55,564 nt of DNA from positions 3 to 55,566 of the forward strand of contig NZ_APHY01000025.1 in NCBI RefSeq assembly GCF_000417505.1, given 5' to 3'. This stretch comes from Megasphaera sp. NM10 (GTDB lineage: Bacteria; Bacillota; Negativicutes; Veillonellales; Megasphaeraceae). The number at the start of each line of letters is the position of its first letter. The stretch's first letter is position 1. This document shows positions 25,940-34,989 of this stretch, one piece after another. The position numbers and the translations under genes are program-made. Below the pieces are notes generated by a model. That model was not told the DNA's origin, did not search any database, and saw only the letters and a list, made by a program, of their open reading frames with translations.

Positions 25940-27416
25940 GTAAAAATCCCTCCAAGATCTGATTGCACGTTTTTTCTGTTATATCGGATTGCTTCAAAAA
26001 TGCTCGCCCTAGTTCTTCAATAATCGAAATAGCTGGAACAGGCATATGATTGATTTCTGTAGCATTGACCTGCGTAGAACCATTGAGTACCCGGTAATAT
26101 ACATCATAAAGGGTAGAATTGAACAAAACATATAGCCCATATACTACATCTTTAGACAATGTATGGTCCGCATTATCAATGAAATTGATTTTATTCTGCG
26201 TGCTTATGGTCTGATATTGCGGAAATTGTTCTGCCAAATAAATACCACATTGTAATCGGCGCTTTTCCTCCTTTGCCGTAAACCGCCTGATAAACAAATA
26301 ATTAGTATTAGGCTGTACCAAACTTTTCCGGGATGGTACTAAATATTCCCCTTCTTTACCAATCGGAAAGCAAATATGACCGTTTTGTATATGCTGGGCA
26401 AAAAAGAGCGGTACGGCCCCATCGACTTCAGTATTCCGCAAAGACTCCCTCTCCCTAAAATCAACAGTCAATCCCGTTTTCATTTTCATACCGAAATCTG
26501 GCAGGGTATAGGGAAATGTGTTTAACAAGCAGATAGCGTCTACTTCCCGATGATTAGTCATCAAAAAGACATACTGGTCCGATCCGGAAACTACATCCGA
26601 ATAAGGCAATGAAATCTGCTGTAAATGACGGAAATCACAATTAGCTTCAGAAGAAGTGACCAATATATCCGAAGGAACCTGACGCTGTTTCCGTATCTTG
26701 ACAATCATCGTTTCTTGCAATACCTGTTCGGTATCAAAGACCTTATCCCGACTGGTAAACAAGTGAATCTGCTCAATCACACCATGGCTGAATAAATATT
26801 GGCGAAAGCGCTTGAAATACATGCCACTTGTCCAAGAACGGGGAATGATGTAAACCATTTCTCCGCCGTCACGGACATTAAATAACGACATAGCCGCAAA
26901 GAGAAAATATAAATTAGGAGCACCATAACAAATTGCCGGCATGGCTTTAGCTTCAGGCGCATCTTTTCCGATTTTCATATACGGCGGGTTGCCAATACAG
27001 AGGTCGCAAGTGATGCCTGATTCTGGAAACAGGCCTCCATTGAAAGCATTTTCCTGGCTTGTAATATAATTCAAAGTGCGGAGCTCATAGTCAGCTTTTT
27101 TTAAACAATGAGCGGTCACATAACGAAGATTATCTTCTAAAACAGGAATGATTTTTTCATCTGTTTCATAACATATAAGGTGTACTCGTTCCACAGCTGG
27201 GATTGCCGAAATACGTTCCAATAAAGCAGCCGTAAGGATACCCGTGCCAGCTCCGGGATCCAATATGGTAATTTCAGGCTGTGCAGGGATAGCAAACAGC
27301 CCGGCCATGAACCGGGCTGTTTCTATGCTGGTAAAGAATTGACCACTTTTTTTGCGAATCTGTTTAGGCATGGATTCCATGTAGGCCGCCGTTTGTCGAA
27401 CTACATACTCTAGCAT
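25905..27416 (-). CDS. Type II N6-adenine DNA methyltransferase (M.BsuBI/M.PstI-like)
   Basis: 503 residues, the size of M.PstI/M.BsuBI. An N-terminal Rossmann-type SAM domain shows motif I ILDPGAGTGILTAALLE and motif IV CIGNPPYMKIG (NPPY, adenine-N6 class); the C-terminal half contains the target recognition region. It should protect the endonuclease's sites, CTGCAG if specificity follows the family. Its ATG overlaps the last seven bases of yhaN (ATGCTAG), and its GGAAGG Shine-Dalgarno lies inside yhaN, so it is translated by coupling with that gene. Base composition is clearly more AT-rich than yhaN, suggesting that the restriction-modification pair was acquired and inserted behind it. Confidence 0.88.
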   Translation of the reverse strand: MLEYVVRQTAAYMESMPKQIRKKSGQFFTSIETARFMAGLFAIPAQPEITILDPGAGTGILTAALLERISAIPAVERVHLICYETDEKIIPVLEDNLRYVTAHCLKKADYELRTLNYITSQENAFNGGLFPESGITCDLCIGNPPYMKIGKDAPEAKAMPAICYGAPNLYFLFAAMSLFNVRDGGEMVYIIPRSWTSGMYFKRFRQYLFSHGVIEQIHLFTSRDKVFDTEQVLQETMIVKIRKQRQVPSDILVTSSEANCDFRHLQQISLPYSDVVSGSDQYVFLMTNHREVDAICLLNTFPYTLPDFGMKMKTGLTVDFRERESLRNTEVDGAVPLFFAQHIQNGHICFPIGKEGEYLVPSRKSLVQPNTNYLFIRRFTAKEEKRRLQCGIYLAEQFPQYQTISTQNKINFIDNADHTLSKDVVYGLYVLFNSTLYDVYYRVLNGSTQVNATEINHMPVPAISIIEELGRAFLKQSDITEKTCNQILEGFLHGKNQRSSSHS

Positions 27417-30406
27417 AAGCCTTCCTTTCCCCGTATCGTCCCTTTTTCGATTTCAAAGAGATGGATCGTGTCTGTTTCTCCAGACAGTTGTTTTTGGACT
27501 TCTTCGGCCAGGTGCAACGTGGCATCGGAGCAGGTGAACAGGAATATCTGTTCTTTTTTGCCCAACGAGGCCAGGAACTGGATGGCTTCTTTCTGGCGCT
27601 GTTCGTCGAAGCGGACGAGGATGTCGTCGAGGATGAGCGGCATCGGTTCGATTTGTTTGGAGAAGGCCATGGCCAGGCTGATGCGGATGGCCAGGTAAAT
27701 CTGGTCGCCCAGGCCGCTGCTCCACTGTTTTTCCGGGACGCGGCGCTGGCTGCCATCGACGGCAAAGAGCTGTTTGCCGTCCAGGCTAGCCTGCAGGGTA
27801 TAGCGGCCCTGGGTCATGAGATTGAGGTATTCGCCGGCCTGGCGGATGACGATAGGCTGGCGGACCCGTTCGTAGTATTCCTGGGCCTGTTCCAGCATGT
27901 ACTGGGTGTACATATTGGTCAGCCAGTCGTCGACGTCGCGGTCCAGTTCGGCCTTGCGGTTCTGTTTGGCCTGCAGGAGCTTGCCGTATTCGTCGCTCTT
28001 GGCCATCTGGCTCAGGCGTTCAATGATACTGCCTCGTTTTTCTGCGACTTCAGCCAGTTTCTTTTCGGCATCGGCGATTTTTTTCTGGTAGTAGTCGCGT
28101 TCATCTGTCCAGGTCTTCAAGGTATGGATTTTCAATTCATGGCGCAGTTCGGCCAGGTTTTTCGGCGTCTTGGCGATGAGGCGGATATGGGCTTCCGTCT
28201 GGTCATAGACTTCTTTGTACTGGTGGAACTGGCGGAAGCGCAGGACTTTGCTGCGGAATTCGCCTTCCGTCTGGGCGCCGGTTGCCTTGAGCAGTTCCTG
28301 CTGTTCTTGGACGCGCTGCTGCCGTTCTTCTCCCAGGCTGGCAATCTGACTTTCCCGTTCTTTCTGCTGACGGTCCTGTTCTTTGGCCACTTCAGCCTGG
28401 ACGCGGATGTCCTGCCACTGTTTGTAGACGTCTTCGACGGTATCCGGGGAAACGGCCTTCTTGACGCCGACTTCCCGGAAAATCTGTTCTGCCGTATCGC
28501 TCCAGCGGGAAATGGCGCCTTTCAATTCCAACTTGCGTCGCTTCCAATCGGCAGCGGCCGTCGTGACTTCATGCCACGTATCCCAGGCTTCTTTGGCTTT
28601 GGCCACATCGGCCGTATCCAGTTTGCTGAAACTATTTTTATCGCGCCAGCCGTCCCAGGCCGTTTCACAGGCCAGGAGCTGTTTTTTGCAGGTATTGCCA
28701 TCGGACTGCCATTTTTCATAAATGGCGTCGTACATGACTTTCTGTTCTTTCTGCCAGGCATTCTTCGTTTCCCGCGTCTGCCAGTCCAGATACTGCTTGC
28801 GGACGGCGTCCAGTTCCTGGAGCCAGCGTTCGTTCGATTCGTCCGTACTGAGGGTCATTTCCGCTTCTTTGGCTAAGTCGCTGATTTTGCGGTTGACGCC
28901 TGCCAGCTGGCCTTCGATTTCTGCGATTTTCCGGGGAACCCGGTCGGCACCGGTACTCTGGCGGACCAGGGAAATGATGGCGATGACGACACAGGCAGCG
29001 GCACCGCCCAGGCCCAGGGTCGAATCGAAGTGAGCCAGATAGACAGCGGCGACGCAGAGAGCCGCCAGGACCAGGAAAGCGATGCCGACGAAGGTAAAGG
29101 CCTTCGACGAGCCAGCCGGTTCGTTCTTCAGCCATTCCAGCTGTTCCTGTATCTTCTGGCGTTCCATGACGACGTTCTGGATCGTCGCTACGGCCGTCCC
29201 GATGACATCCCATTCGTCCTTGGTCTTTTCAGCCGGACCGTCTTCGCCGCTGGCACCGGAAACATTCTTGGGCTTGTCAGCCTGCCATTTCTCTAAATCC
29301 TGACGACTGTGGTCGAGGGCAGCGGCGGCCGAAATCCCCTGAGTCCAGTTGACGGCTGCCGGAATATCCTTGCCATCGGTCCAGGACTTGAGCAGGTCGG
29401 CTTGTTTCGTGCCTTCAAATTCCCAGTCCATTTCCTTATCTTCATGGTCCGAAAGCTCTTCCAGCCCCTGCTTCCATTCACCGACATGGTGAGCCATGGC
29501 GTCGAGCTGGGGGCCGCAGGCCAGCCAGCGGTTCCACGATTCCTGGAAGGCCGGGCCTTTGCGGCTCGTCGCCTTGAGCTTGCGGACCTGTTCGTCAATG
29601 GCCTTGATGTTCTGTTCCAGCTCGGCCCATTTCTGCGCGCCGTCAGCCGGGAACTGGGATACATCGGCCAGGGCCTGCATATGCTGCATGGCGTCCTGGC
29701 CGCGTTTATAGACATCCCAGGCAGCGATAGGCATGGAAATCCGTTCGATCTGCTGCTTCGATTCTTCGATATCCAGGCGGATGCGGTTCTCGATTTCATG
29801 CGTCGTCTGTTCCGTTTCCTGCAGGCTGGCGAATTCATCTTCATCGTAGGCCATGCCGGTAATGCGGCGGTCGAAGTCCTTCTGCTCGTTGAGCAGGGCA
29901 TTGATGGGTTTCTTGCCCTGCGGCGAAGCGACCAGGAGGTCACCCATATGCTTGGTCACTTCACTGCGGGCCAGGCCCATGCCGATGCCGCCTTCGATGC
30001 TGAAGAAATGGCTGCGCACGGCTTCATTGGACAGGATTTTGAAGCCCTGCAGGTCTTCCAGGCCCATGGCAAAAATCGTATCATACGTCTGACGGTCCAG
30101 GCCGTGCCACCACAGATTCGCTGGCTCTTCCTGTACTTTTTCCTGACCGTCTGACAGGAAATATTCTTTTTCATTGCGGACGATGCGGTATTCCTTTCCG
30201 TCTTCCCGACGGATGCCCATGCTGCCGAAATAGCCCTTCCAGTCTCCGCGCAGATAGCCGAAGAACATGGAGCGGACATATTTCATGAGCGTCGTCTTGC
30301 CGCTTTCGTTGCGGCCATGCATGACGATCAGGCCGTGTTCCGGCGGATTCCAGCTCACATTATGGTAAATCCCGAAATCATCCAAATGCATCTCTGTAAT
30401 CTTCAT
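27410..30406 (-). CDS. yhaN: SbcC/Rad50-like membrane-associated ATPase (YhaN family)
   Basis: 998 residues with the architecture of an SMC/Rad50-type ATPase. N-terminal Walker A (GRNESGKTT, about residues 33-41), long coiled-coil arms rich in Glu, Gln, Lys and Trp, and a C-terminal head with signature SSGLGDQ and Walker B MPLILDDILVRFDE. Two hydrophobic helices near residues 445-500 (TFVGIAFLVLAALCVAAVYL and a following Gly/Ala-rich one) interrupt the first arm, as in Bacillus YhaN, so it is probably membrane-bound. It should pair with the YhaO nuclease encoded 5 bp upstream to process DNA ends. Its stop overlaps the methylase start. Confidence 0.9.
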   Translation of the reverse strand: MKITEMHLDDFGIYHNVSWNPPEHGLIVMHGRNESGKTTLMKYVRSMFFGYLRGDWKGYFGSMGIRREDGKEYRIVRNEKEYFLSDGQEKVQEEPANLWWHGLDRQTYDTIFAMGLEDLQGFKILSNEAVRSHFFSIEGGIGMGLARSEVTKHMGDLLVASPQGKKPINALLNEQKDFDRRITGMAYDEDEFASLQETEQTTHEIENRIRLDIEESKQQIERISMPIAAWDVYKRGQDAMQHMQALADVSQFPADGAQKWAELEQNIKAIDEQVRKLKATSRKGPAFQESWNRWLACGPQLDAMAHHVGEWKQGLEELSDHEDKEMDWEFEGTKQADLLKSWTDGKDIPAAVNWTQGISAAAALDHSRQDLEKWQADKPKNVSGASGEDGPAEKTKDEWDVIGTAVATIQNVVMERQKIQEQLEWLKNEPAGSSKAFTFVGIAFLVLAALCVAAVYLAHFDSTLGLGGAAACVVIAIISLVRQSTGADRVPRKIAEIEGQLAGVNRKISDLAKEAEMTLSTDESNERWLQELDAVRKQYLDWQTRETKNAWQKEQKVMYDAIYEKWQSDGNTCKKQLLACETAWDGWRDKNSFSKLDTADVAKAKEAWDTWHEVTTAAADWKRRKLELKGAISRWSDTAEQIFREVGVKKAVSPDTVEDVYKQWQDIRVQAEVAKEQDRQQKERESQIASLGEERQQRVQEQQELLKATGAQTEGEFRSKVLRFRQFHQYKEVYDQTEAHIRLIAKTPKNLAELRHELKIHTLKTWTDERDYYQKKIADAEKKLAEVAEKRGSIIERLSQMAKSDEYGKLLQAKQNRKAELDRDVDDWLTNMYTQYMLEQAQEYYERVRQPIVIRQAGEYLNLMTQGRYTLQASLDGKQLFAVDGSQRRVPEKQWSSGLGDQIYLAIRISLAMAFSKQIEPMPLILDDILVRFDEQRQKEAIQFLASLGKKEQIFLFTCSDATLHLAEEVQKQLSGETDTIHLFEIEKGTIRGKEGLC

Positions 30407-30411
30407 ACTGC

Positions 30412-31677
30412 TTAACCTCTTCTATGTTCCAGCAATTTCTGTACGCCCAGCCACTTGGCTTTCTCGAACGTTTCCAGCAGGCGCTGGTCCGTCAGGGCCC
30501 TTCCATAGGCCCCGAGGCGTTCAAATTCCGGGCGGCTCATGAGAATATCCCGCAGCGCCTTGGCCCTTTCTTCAGGAGCCAGCTTTTCCAGCTTGTCGAA
30601 GACATTCAAGTAGTCGCCGACGGAGTCGGGCAGTTTACTTCGTTCGTCCATATTCATCTTGGGACGGGCCAGGTTACGCAGGCGTTCGACCATGACGAAG
30701 GCGTATTTCCCCTGTTCTTCTTCACGCCAGCTTTCCAGCCAGTACTGCGTCGCCTCCGGATTGTTGAGGACGTGGTACATACTGCCGGAACCGGTGAAAT
30801 TGACCGTCAGGAACGTCGGCTTGCCGATATCACGGCGCACTTTTTCCTTAGCGAAGCGGACGGACTCGCGCAGTTCCGACACCGATTCGATACCGTCGAT
30901 GGCGAGGTCGATGCTTTCCCAGCGGACGATGCTCGTGTCGATGAATTCCAGGTCCGTCGTCCCATACGGTCCGACTTCGACGTAATAACAGCCCCGCGGC
31001 CCCGTTTCCGTACAATCGAGGCCCTGCGGGTTGCCGGCATAGACGACATAGGGCTTTTCGCAGAGTATCTCATGCTTGTGGATATGCCCGAGGGCCCAGT
31101 AATCCATGCCACATTCTTTCAAATCTTCCAGGGTGCACGGCGCATATGTCGAATCCCGGCTGCCTACCTGGGTATGGAGCATGCCGATGGAAAATCGGTC
31201 GCCAGCAGCGCGGTTGAATTTCCAGGCCAGATTGTCCCGCTGTTCGCTCTTGGCATAACTCTGCCCGTAAATGGCCGCTACTTCTTCGCCATCTACGACC
31301 AGGGGGACCCGTTCGACAGCATCGGTCGGAAACACGTGGACATTCGGCGGAAAGGGAATCTTCGCCTTCCACGCTTCGAGCGGGTCGTGATTCCCCAGGA
31401 CGGCAAAGACCTGGATGTTATTCTGTGCTAATTTATGTAAAAGGCGCACGTAATCGAGCTGTGCCGTCAAGTTGTGATCGGCACTGGTGTAGACATCGCC
31501 GGTGATGAGGACAGCGTGGACCCGTTTATCAATGGCCATCTGGACGATTTTCTGGAACGCCCGGACCGGCGCTTTCCCGACGATGCGCTGCCACCGTTCA
31601 TCAATAGCGGAGAGGTTATGGAAAGGGCTCCCTAAGTGGAGATCCCCGCATTGAATAAAACGCAAACTTTTCGCCAT
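30412..31677 (-). CDS. yhaO: Metallophosphoesterase DNA exonuclease (YhaO/SbcD-like)
   Basis: 421 residues. The N-terminal calcineurin-like nuclease domain has all metal motifs: FIQCGDLHLGSPF, VLITGDVYTS, AVLGNHDP, and WALGHIHKHE. The C-terminal part matches the capping/ATPase-binding region of YhaO rather than SbcD. It is the nuclease partner of YhaN, an Mre11-Rad50-like pair thought to process DNA ends. I choose the start at 31677 (MAKSLRF) behind AGAAGGA; its A is the last base of the stop of the MocR gene (TAATG), so the genes are translationally coupled. Confidence 0.88.
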   Translation of the reverse strand: MAKSLRFIQCGDLHLGSPFHNLSAIDERWQRIVGKAPVRAFQKIVQMAIDKRVHAVLITGDVYTSADHNLTAQLDYVRLLHKLAQNNIQVFAVLGNHDPLEAWKAKIPFPPNVHVFPTDAVERVPLVVDGEEVAAIYGQSYAKSEQRDNLAWKFNRAAGDRFSIGMLHTQVGSRDSTYAPCTLEDLKECGMDYWALGHIHKHEILCEKPYVVYAGNPQGLDCTETGPRGCYYVEVGPYGTTDLEFIDTSIVRWESIDLAIDGIESVSELRESVRFAKEKVRRDIGKPTFLTVNFTGSGSMYHVLNNPEATQYWLESWREEEQGKYAFVMVERLRNLARPKMNMDERSKLPDSVGDYLNVFDKLEKLAPEERAKALRDILMSRPEFERLGAYGRALTDQRLLETFEKAKWLGVQKLLEHRRG

Positions 31678-33077
31678 TAGTATCCTTCTTTCTCTGACCA
31701 CGCTCCATGCAACGCCGCTACGGCATCGCGGAGCCTGCAGGTGGGAATTTTTGAAAATGACAGGAGAAATTCTTTATCCGTTTCCTGCGACGGTGTTTCA
31801 TAAAAAGACTGCATGGACAAGACACGGCAGCCCTGCAGTTCCGCCCGGCGGCGCAGTTCTTCTTCCGATAAGCGGCTGTGCAGGCGGATATGGCAGTATA
31901 CGCCGGAAACCAGCCGCCCTACGACGATATCCTGACCAAAGGCTTCGACTAAGAGCCGGCCTAAGAGCTCCCCTTTTTCCTGGTATTCCTTGCGCAGGCG
32001 CCGTACCTGACGGGCCAGTTCGCCGCTCTCGATATATTCCGCCAGAACGCACTGCTCCGGAACCGACGCGCCCTGGCGGAACAGGCTGCGCCGCTGTTCG
32101 TAAAGGGGCATGAGCTGAGGCGGCAGTACCATATAGCTGAGGCGGATGAAAAAGGGCAATACCTTGGACAAGGCCCCCATGTAGACGACACGGCCGTGGC
32201 GGTCCAGGCCCTGCAAAGCCGGGACGGGGCGGCCATAATAGCGCAGCTCGCTGTCGTAATCGTCTTCGATGATCAGTCCATCCGTCTTTTCAGCCCAATG
32301 CAGCAGACGATGGCGGATGCCGGCGGGCATGACCGTCCCCGTCGGGAACTGATGGGACGGGCTGACGTAGACCAGGCGGACGCCGCTGGCTTCCAGGGCA
32401 TCGACGTGGAGCAGTCCGCCGCTGATGGGAATGGGCACGATGGAATAGCCGCTGTTGCGGAAAATCTCCCGGCCCAGGCGGAAGCCCGGGTCTTCGACGC
32501 CGATGCAGGCATATTTATCGTGAAGCAGATTGGTCAGGACGCCGAGAAGAGAAATCGTCCCGGCACCGATGATAATCTGCGACGGCTCTGCATGGACGCC
32601 GCGCGTTTCATAGACGTAACGGCTCAAGGCCCGGCGCAAATCAGGGACGCCCTGGTCATCATTGGCCGCCAGCAGCCGGTCTGGCTCCGATAAGATCCGA
32701 TTCATATATTTCCGCCATATGTCGAGGGGAAAGCGTTCCAAAGCCATGTCGCCACTGGCAAAGTCATAGGCATAGACAGGGAGACGGCTGGCTTCACGCA
32801 ATACGGGCGCAGCAGCCTCTTCGGTCCGCGCTTCCAGACCGCCCAGGGAGGCCACTTCATAGCGGGCCTTATGGCGGCGCAGGATGTAGCCTTCACTGGC
32901 CAGCTGGTAGTAGGCCTTTTCGACGGTCATCTTGCTGATGCCCGCAGCCTGGGCCAGTTCACGGACCGAGTCGAGGCGCATGCCGGCTATCATCCGGTGC
33001 TCTTCGATTTCCCGGCGATAATATTCATAGATTTGTACGTAATAGGGTTTGCTGGTAGATTTATCGAGTTGCAGCAT
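31677..33077 (-). CDS. MocR/PdxR-type GntR regulator with aminotransferase domain
   Basis: 466 residues: an N-terminal GntR winged helix (residues about 10-75, SVRELAQAAGISKMTVEKAY) linked to a fold-type I aminotransferase-like domain. The pyridoxal-phosphate lysine is likely that of MGALSKVLPF, with the upstream IIEDDYDSELRYYG segment typical of MocR proteins. Such regulators sense PLP or amino acids and control vitamin B6, GABA or related genes. It is the first gene of the run MocR-yhaO-yhaN-methylase-endonuclease, an unexpected partner for DNA enzymes; it may simply supply the promoter or may regulate the operon. Upstream (33078-33218) lies AT-rich promoter-like DNA and a GTGGTTCGTGGCTCG-type repeat. 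Confidence 0.88.
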   Translation of the reverse strand: MLQLDKSTSKPYYVQIYEYYRREIEEHRMIAGMRLDSVRELAQAAGISKMTVEKAYYQLASEGYILRRHKARYEVASLGGLEARTEEAAAPVLREASRLPVYAYDFASGDMALERFPLDIWRKYMNRILSEPDRLLAANDDQGVPDLRRALSRYVYETRGVHAEPSQIIIGAGTISLLGVLTNLLHDKYACIGVEDPGFRLGREIFRNSGYSIVPIPISGGLLHVDALEASGVRLVYVSPSHQFPTGTVMPAGIRHRLLHWAEKTDGLIIEDDYDSELRYYGRPVPALQGLDRHGRVVYMGALSKVLPFFIRLSYMVLPPQLMPLYEQRRSLFRQGASVPEQCVLAEYIESGELARQVRRLRKEYQEKGELLGRLLVEAFGQDIVVGRLVSGVYCHIRLHSRLSEEELRRRAELQGCRVLSMQSFYETPSQETDKEFLLSFSKIPTCRLRDAVAALHGAWSEKEGY

Positions 33078-33167
33078 CGTGACCTGGCGCCGTCTCCTTT
33101 CCCTGAACTACAGATATGGTGGAAATATCTCTGCAATATTATATTGTACCGAAAAAACGTGGCCGTG

Positions 33168-33212
33168 GCTAGTGGTTCATGGTTCGTGGCTCGTGGTTCG
33201 TGGTGGGCCGGC
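33168..33212. repeat. Low-complexity GTGGCTAGTGGTTCATGGTT repeat
   Basis: Seven- to eight-base units GTGGTTC and GTGGCTC alternate. The same type of word occurs at 3175-3205, 43645-43665 and in the composite repeats. Confidence 0.6.
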
Positions 33213-33218
33213 CTGCTG

Positions 33219-34496
33219 TCACCGGCCTTCGCCTGCCATGGCCGCTGCGACGGCGGCGCCGACTAAGGGGCCGTCCTGGATGAGTACCGGGTCGACGGGA
33301 ATCTGCTTGTCCCGGCTCACGCCTTCATTCTGGCAGGCCTGCATGGCATCTTCCATCATGAACAAGGCACCGCGGACGTGTTCCAAGAGGCTGCCGTCGA
33401 CGGCCACGGACTGGGCCGGAACGGCTTCGCCGCCATAAAGATGGCGCAGGATGCCGCAGCTCACGGCGCCGGCCAGCTGGGCAGCGCGGACGAAAATGGC
33501 GGCGCCGATATTGCGGACAGGCCGCATCTCATCGGGCCGCACGATGCACTTCCACAGCTGGCCCATCTTGAGCCGGCACTGCAAATCATTGTCGCAGCTG
33601 ATGATGTCATTCATAGCGGCTGTGGAAAACACCGGGAGCTGGCGAGTCTTGAAATAAGACAGCAAGGTCTGCCGGAAGATTTCCGCTGCATAGGCACCGC
33701 CTGTCATCTTTTCCATCCGATGCTGACCGGGCTGGGCCGACAGGGCGTCGACTGCCTTGTCCCAGCGATTGCGTATGAGGCCGCCATAGTCGCCGGCTTC
33801 CAGATTGACGATCATATCCCAGGCCGGCTCATAGTAGCAGGCGTTGAAGCCCGTCCCGCAGACGAGGCCCAGGCGGACCCGTTCCAGCGTATACGCTGCC
33901 GACAACAGCAGGGCCGTCGTGTCATTGACCAGGGCCACCGGTTCGACAGCCCTAAAGCCCTGACGGGCCAGGGCCTGTTTGAGCATGGCGTTGACCCATT
34001 CGCCTTCCACACCGGGAACGGCAATTTCTTTCGACCACGACAGGAGCCGGCCATCGCGCAGGTCCTGCCGCTCTATAGCAAAGGAAAAGGTATGGCCCAG
34101 GGTATAGGCCTGCTGCCCATGGGCAACCTGACCGACGAGGCGGGCCAGGAAATCGAAAAGCTCCCCAGCCGTCGTCGCCGAAGAGAGATAGTCGTACTGG
34201 CCAGGCAGCCGGAGCGGCTGGCAGACCTTCTTTTCGATGAGGTAACAGTGCCGGCCCAACAGGCGGATCCGCGCAGCCCTTGCGTTCGTACCGCCGAAAT
34301 CCAGGACCAGATAGACACCGCGCTCCTCACCGCCAGGCAGGGACACATACGACTTCAGGGCTGATACGGTCGCTCCCGGCTTTCCCTGCAGGGCCCGTTC
34401 CATGTCGTCTGCAAAATCGCGGGAAATCTGCTGCAGCCGCTCGTCGGTCAAATAAAAATAACGGGCAATATTCATCCAGTCCATCCGTTCTTCCAT
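33219..34496 (-). CDS. Eukaryotic-type hexokinase
   Basis: 425 residues resembling the hexokinase family of yeast and animals rather than bacterial ROK or Glk kinases. It shows the phosphate-1 loop LVLDFGGTNARAA, the sugar-binding region FSFAIERQDLRDGRLLSWSKE, the catalytic-loop Asp in ALVNDTTALLLSAAY, and GLVCGTGFNACYYEP. It should phosphorylate glucose or another hexose with ATP in the cytoplasm. The 34496 ATG is preferred, with GAGAGGTG upstream, although the spacing is long. It is a single gene divergent from the thi operon. The PTS gene at 41.4 kb provides an alternative route of sugar phosphorylation. Confidence 0.85.
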   Translation of the reverse strand: MEERMDWMNIARYFYLTDERLQQISRDFADDMERALQGKPGATVSALKSYVSLPGGEERGVYLVLDFGGTNARAARIRLLGRHCYLIEKKVCQPLRLPGQYDYLSSATTAGELFDFLARLVGQVAHGQQAYTLGHTFSFAIERQDLRDGRLLSWSKEIAVPGVEGEWVNAMLKQALARQGFRAVEPVALVNDTTALLLSAAYTLERVRLGLVCGTGFNACYYEPAWDMIVNLEAGDYGGLIRNRWDKAVDALSAQPGQHRMEKMTGGAYAAEIFRQTLLSYFKTRQLPVFSTAAMNDIISCDNDLQCRLKMGQLWKCIVRPDEMRPVRNIGAAIFVRAAQLAGAVSCGILRHLYGGEAVPAQSVAVDGSLLEHVRGALFMMEDAMQACQNEGVSRDKQIPVDPVLIQDGPLVGAAVAAAMAGEGR

Positions 34497-34602
34497 GGCA
34501 GTGATCACACCTCTCGTAAAATCATAACTTTATTATACTATAGTTTTTCGGCCTTTGTCGTCTTCCCCGGTCATTTCTCTCAAGACAGTTCATTATCAAC
34601 GG

Positions 34603-34630
34603 TTGACTTTTTGTGACAATAGGCTATAAT
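34603..34630 (+). promoter_or_regulatory. Promoter of the thi operon
   Basis: TTGACT and a perfect TATAAT separated by 16 bases, upstream of the thiS leader. Confidence 0.7.
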
Positions 34631-34656
34631 CATAGGCAGAGTGAGACCGAATCACA

Positions 34657-34716
34657 AGGGTCGCACGAAGGGGTACACCACCTTGGGTGTAATTCTTCGT
34701 GCGACCCTTTTTTCAT
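34657..34716 (+). terminator. Intrinsic terminator in the thiS leader (possible attenuator)
   Basis: AGGGTCGCACGAAG pairs with CTTCGTGCGACCCT around an inner TACACC/GGGTGTA hairpin and is followed by T6. It lies between the promoter (34603-34630) and thiS (34738). No TPP riboswitch core (CTGAGA and related motifs) is visible. It resembles the TGTCGCACG terminator family of this window. Confidence 0.7.
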
Positions 34717-34737
34717 TTGAGAGAAAGGAGGACCTCC

Positions 34738-34932
34738 ATGGTACGGATCAACGGCAAAGACATCGAAGCGGCCGGCCAGAACCTGCTCGCTTACCTGACC
34801 GACCAGGAATATCGTACAGACCGCATCGCCATCGAGCTGAACGGTGATATCGTATCGCGCAAGGATTACGATAAAGTGACTTTGAAAGACGGCGATTCCA
34901 TGGAAATCGTACACTTCGTCGGCGGGGGCTGA
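34738..34932 (+). CDS. thiS: Sulfur carrier protein ThiS
   Basis: 64-residue ubiquitin-fold protein ending in Gly-Gly (HFVGGG). Its C-terminal thiocarboxylate supplies sulfur for the thiazole ring of thiamine. The start at the ATG 34738 follows GAAAGGAGG; longer readings have no RBS and run into the leader hairpin. It is the first gene of thiS-thiG-thiH. No thiF-type adenylating enzyme is encoded in the window, so activation of ThiS must depend on a gene elsewhere. Confidence 0.92.
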   Translation: MVRINGKDIEAAGQNLLAYLTDQEYRTDRIAIELNGDIVSRKDYDKVTLKDGDSMEIVHFVGGG

Positions 34933-34989
34933 TTCCCTGCGGCAAAGCAGTCATGAACTCATCTATCATTATAAAAGGAGTGTTTCCCA

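Noticed and set aside
27461-28876. Long plus-strand open frame of 471 codons
   Set aside because: Antisense to yhaN; it arises because the real gene avoids certain third-position bases. The Phe/Leu-rich product has no recognisable domain.
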